Shown piece by piece: positions 21,702-21,925 of a stretch of DNA of 21,925 nt. Position 1 is the stretch's first letter. Each line of letters begins with the position of its first letter. A program made the translations under genes and the position numbers. The notes under the pieces were generated by a model. That model searched no databases and was not told the origin of the DNA. It saw nothing but the letters and a program-made list of their open reading frames with translations. Source of the DNA: an uncultured Porphyromonadaceae bacterium (GTDB lineage: Bacteria; Bacteroidota; Bacteroidia; Bacteroidales; Muribaculaceae). The stretch lies in contig CAMWXO010000012.1 of NCBI GenBank assembly GCA_947178245.1, positions 1-21,925 of the forward strand, in the 5' to 3' direction.

Positions 21702-21925
21702 ATGAAATTCTGGACATATCCAGCCGAGTCAGAAGACGGACAGACAATCATCGTGACCGGACGCGACGACATTGAAAAATGGATGAAGCCCGGCAAATTT
21801 CCGATACGGGTCACCGCTTCATGGGATTACAAGCCGGGCCCCGACGGAATGCCCGACGACCACGATGCAGCCCTAATGGAGCAGGCCACCGACGCGCTGC
21901 TCGATGCCTTCCGGAAAGACAAGGC
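21702..21925 (+). CDS. Partial gene, probable DUF695-type protein (3' end outside window)
   Basis: The reading frame opens at ATG 21702 and runs off the window after 74 complete codons. It begins MKFWTYPAESEDGQTIIVTG and continues with KFPIRVTASWDYKPGPDGMP and an acidic/helical stretch (DDHDAALMEQATDALLDAF). The pattern of a short strand pair, a W-x-Y motif, a MP turn and a helix resembles DUF695-containing proteins of Bacteroidetes, whose function is unknown. No signal peptide. Codon use matches the neighbouring core genes. It starts only 7 bp after the tandem palindromic repeats, with no recognisable promoter. The family call is tentative. Confidence 0.6.
   Translation, partial: MKFWTYPAESEDGQTIIVTGRDDIEKWMKPGKFPIRVTASWDYKPGPDGMPDDHDAALMEQATDALLDAFRKDK

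Overview
The window reads as a moderately GC-rich Bacteroidales chromosome, most likely Muribaculaceae or a close relative. The evidence is a complete SusC/SusD/SusE-F type glycan-uptake operon, lipoproteins with an acidic stretch after the lipobox Cys, Bacteroidetes promoters (TTG or TTTG, about 20 bp, TAnnTTTG), few obvious Shine-Dalgarno sites, and intergenic spaces packed with short periodic repeats. The family-level placement is inference. No rRNA, tRNA, CRISPR array, insertion sequence or phage gene was found.

Positions 1-9011 (+ strand) hold a polysaccharide utilization locus. It has a SusC-type TonB-dependent transporter, a SusD-type lipoprotein and two SusE/SusF-like surface glycan-binding lipoproteins, closed by a strong intrinsic terminator. 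A GH53 endo-beta-1,4-galactanase follows. By the specificity of GH53, the locus should target beta-1,4-galactan (pectic galactan or type I arabinogalactan). The regulator and exo-acting galactosidases are not in the window and may lie upstream of position 1.

Positions 9005-16726 are mainly core genes. miaB (-) converges on and overlaps the galactanase by 7 nt, and diverges from a succinate/acetate CoA-transferase (+) through overlapping promoters. A probable minus-strand operon follows, in transcription order: M16 peptidase, dusB, a GIN-domain (DUF2807) secreted protein, and a Wzx/TuaB-like polysaccharide flippase.

Positions 16730-18778 form a visibly AT-richer island bounded by two exact 32-bp direct repeats, each of which is itself a complete promoter. 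Inside are a three-gene operon (DUF3791, DUF3990 ADP-ribosyltransferase-like protein, DUF3791-like protein) joined by two ATGA overlaps, which looks like a toxin-antitoxin module, and an unfamiliar single-pass membrane protein with a repetitive acidic tail. This is the best candidate for an undescribed system.

Positions 18861-21925 hold sufB (without sufC or sufD beside it), a PhoH-family ATPase, and the 5' end of a probable DUF695-type gene. The intergenic regions share repeat modules: AATTGAG heptamer arrays, 9-bp-period arrays, and a perfect 18-nt palindrome present three times at 50-bp spacing and once, inverted, 6 kb away. These modules appear to supply the stop codon of phoH and the start codon of dusB.
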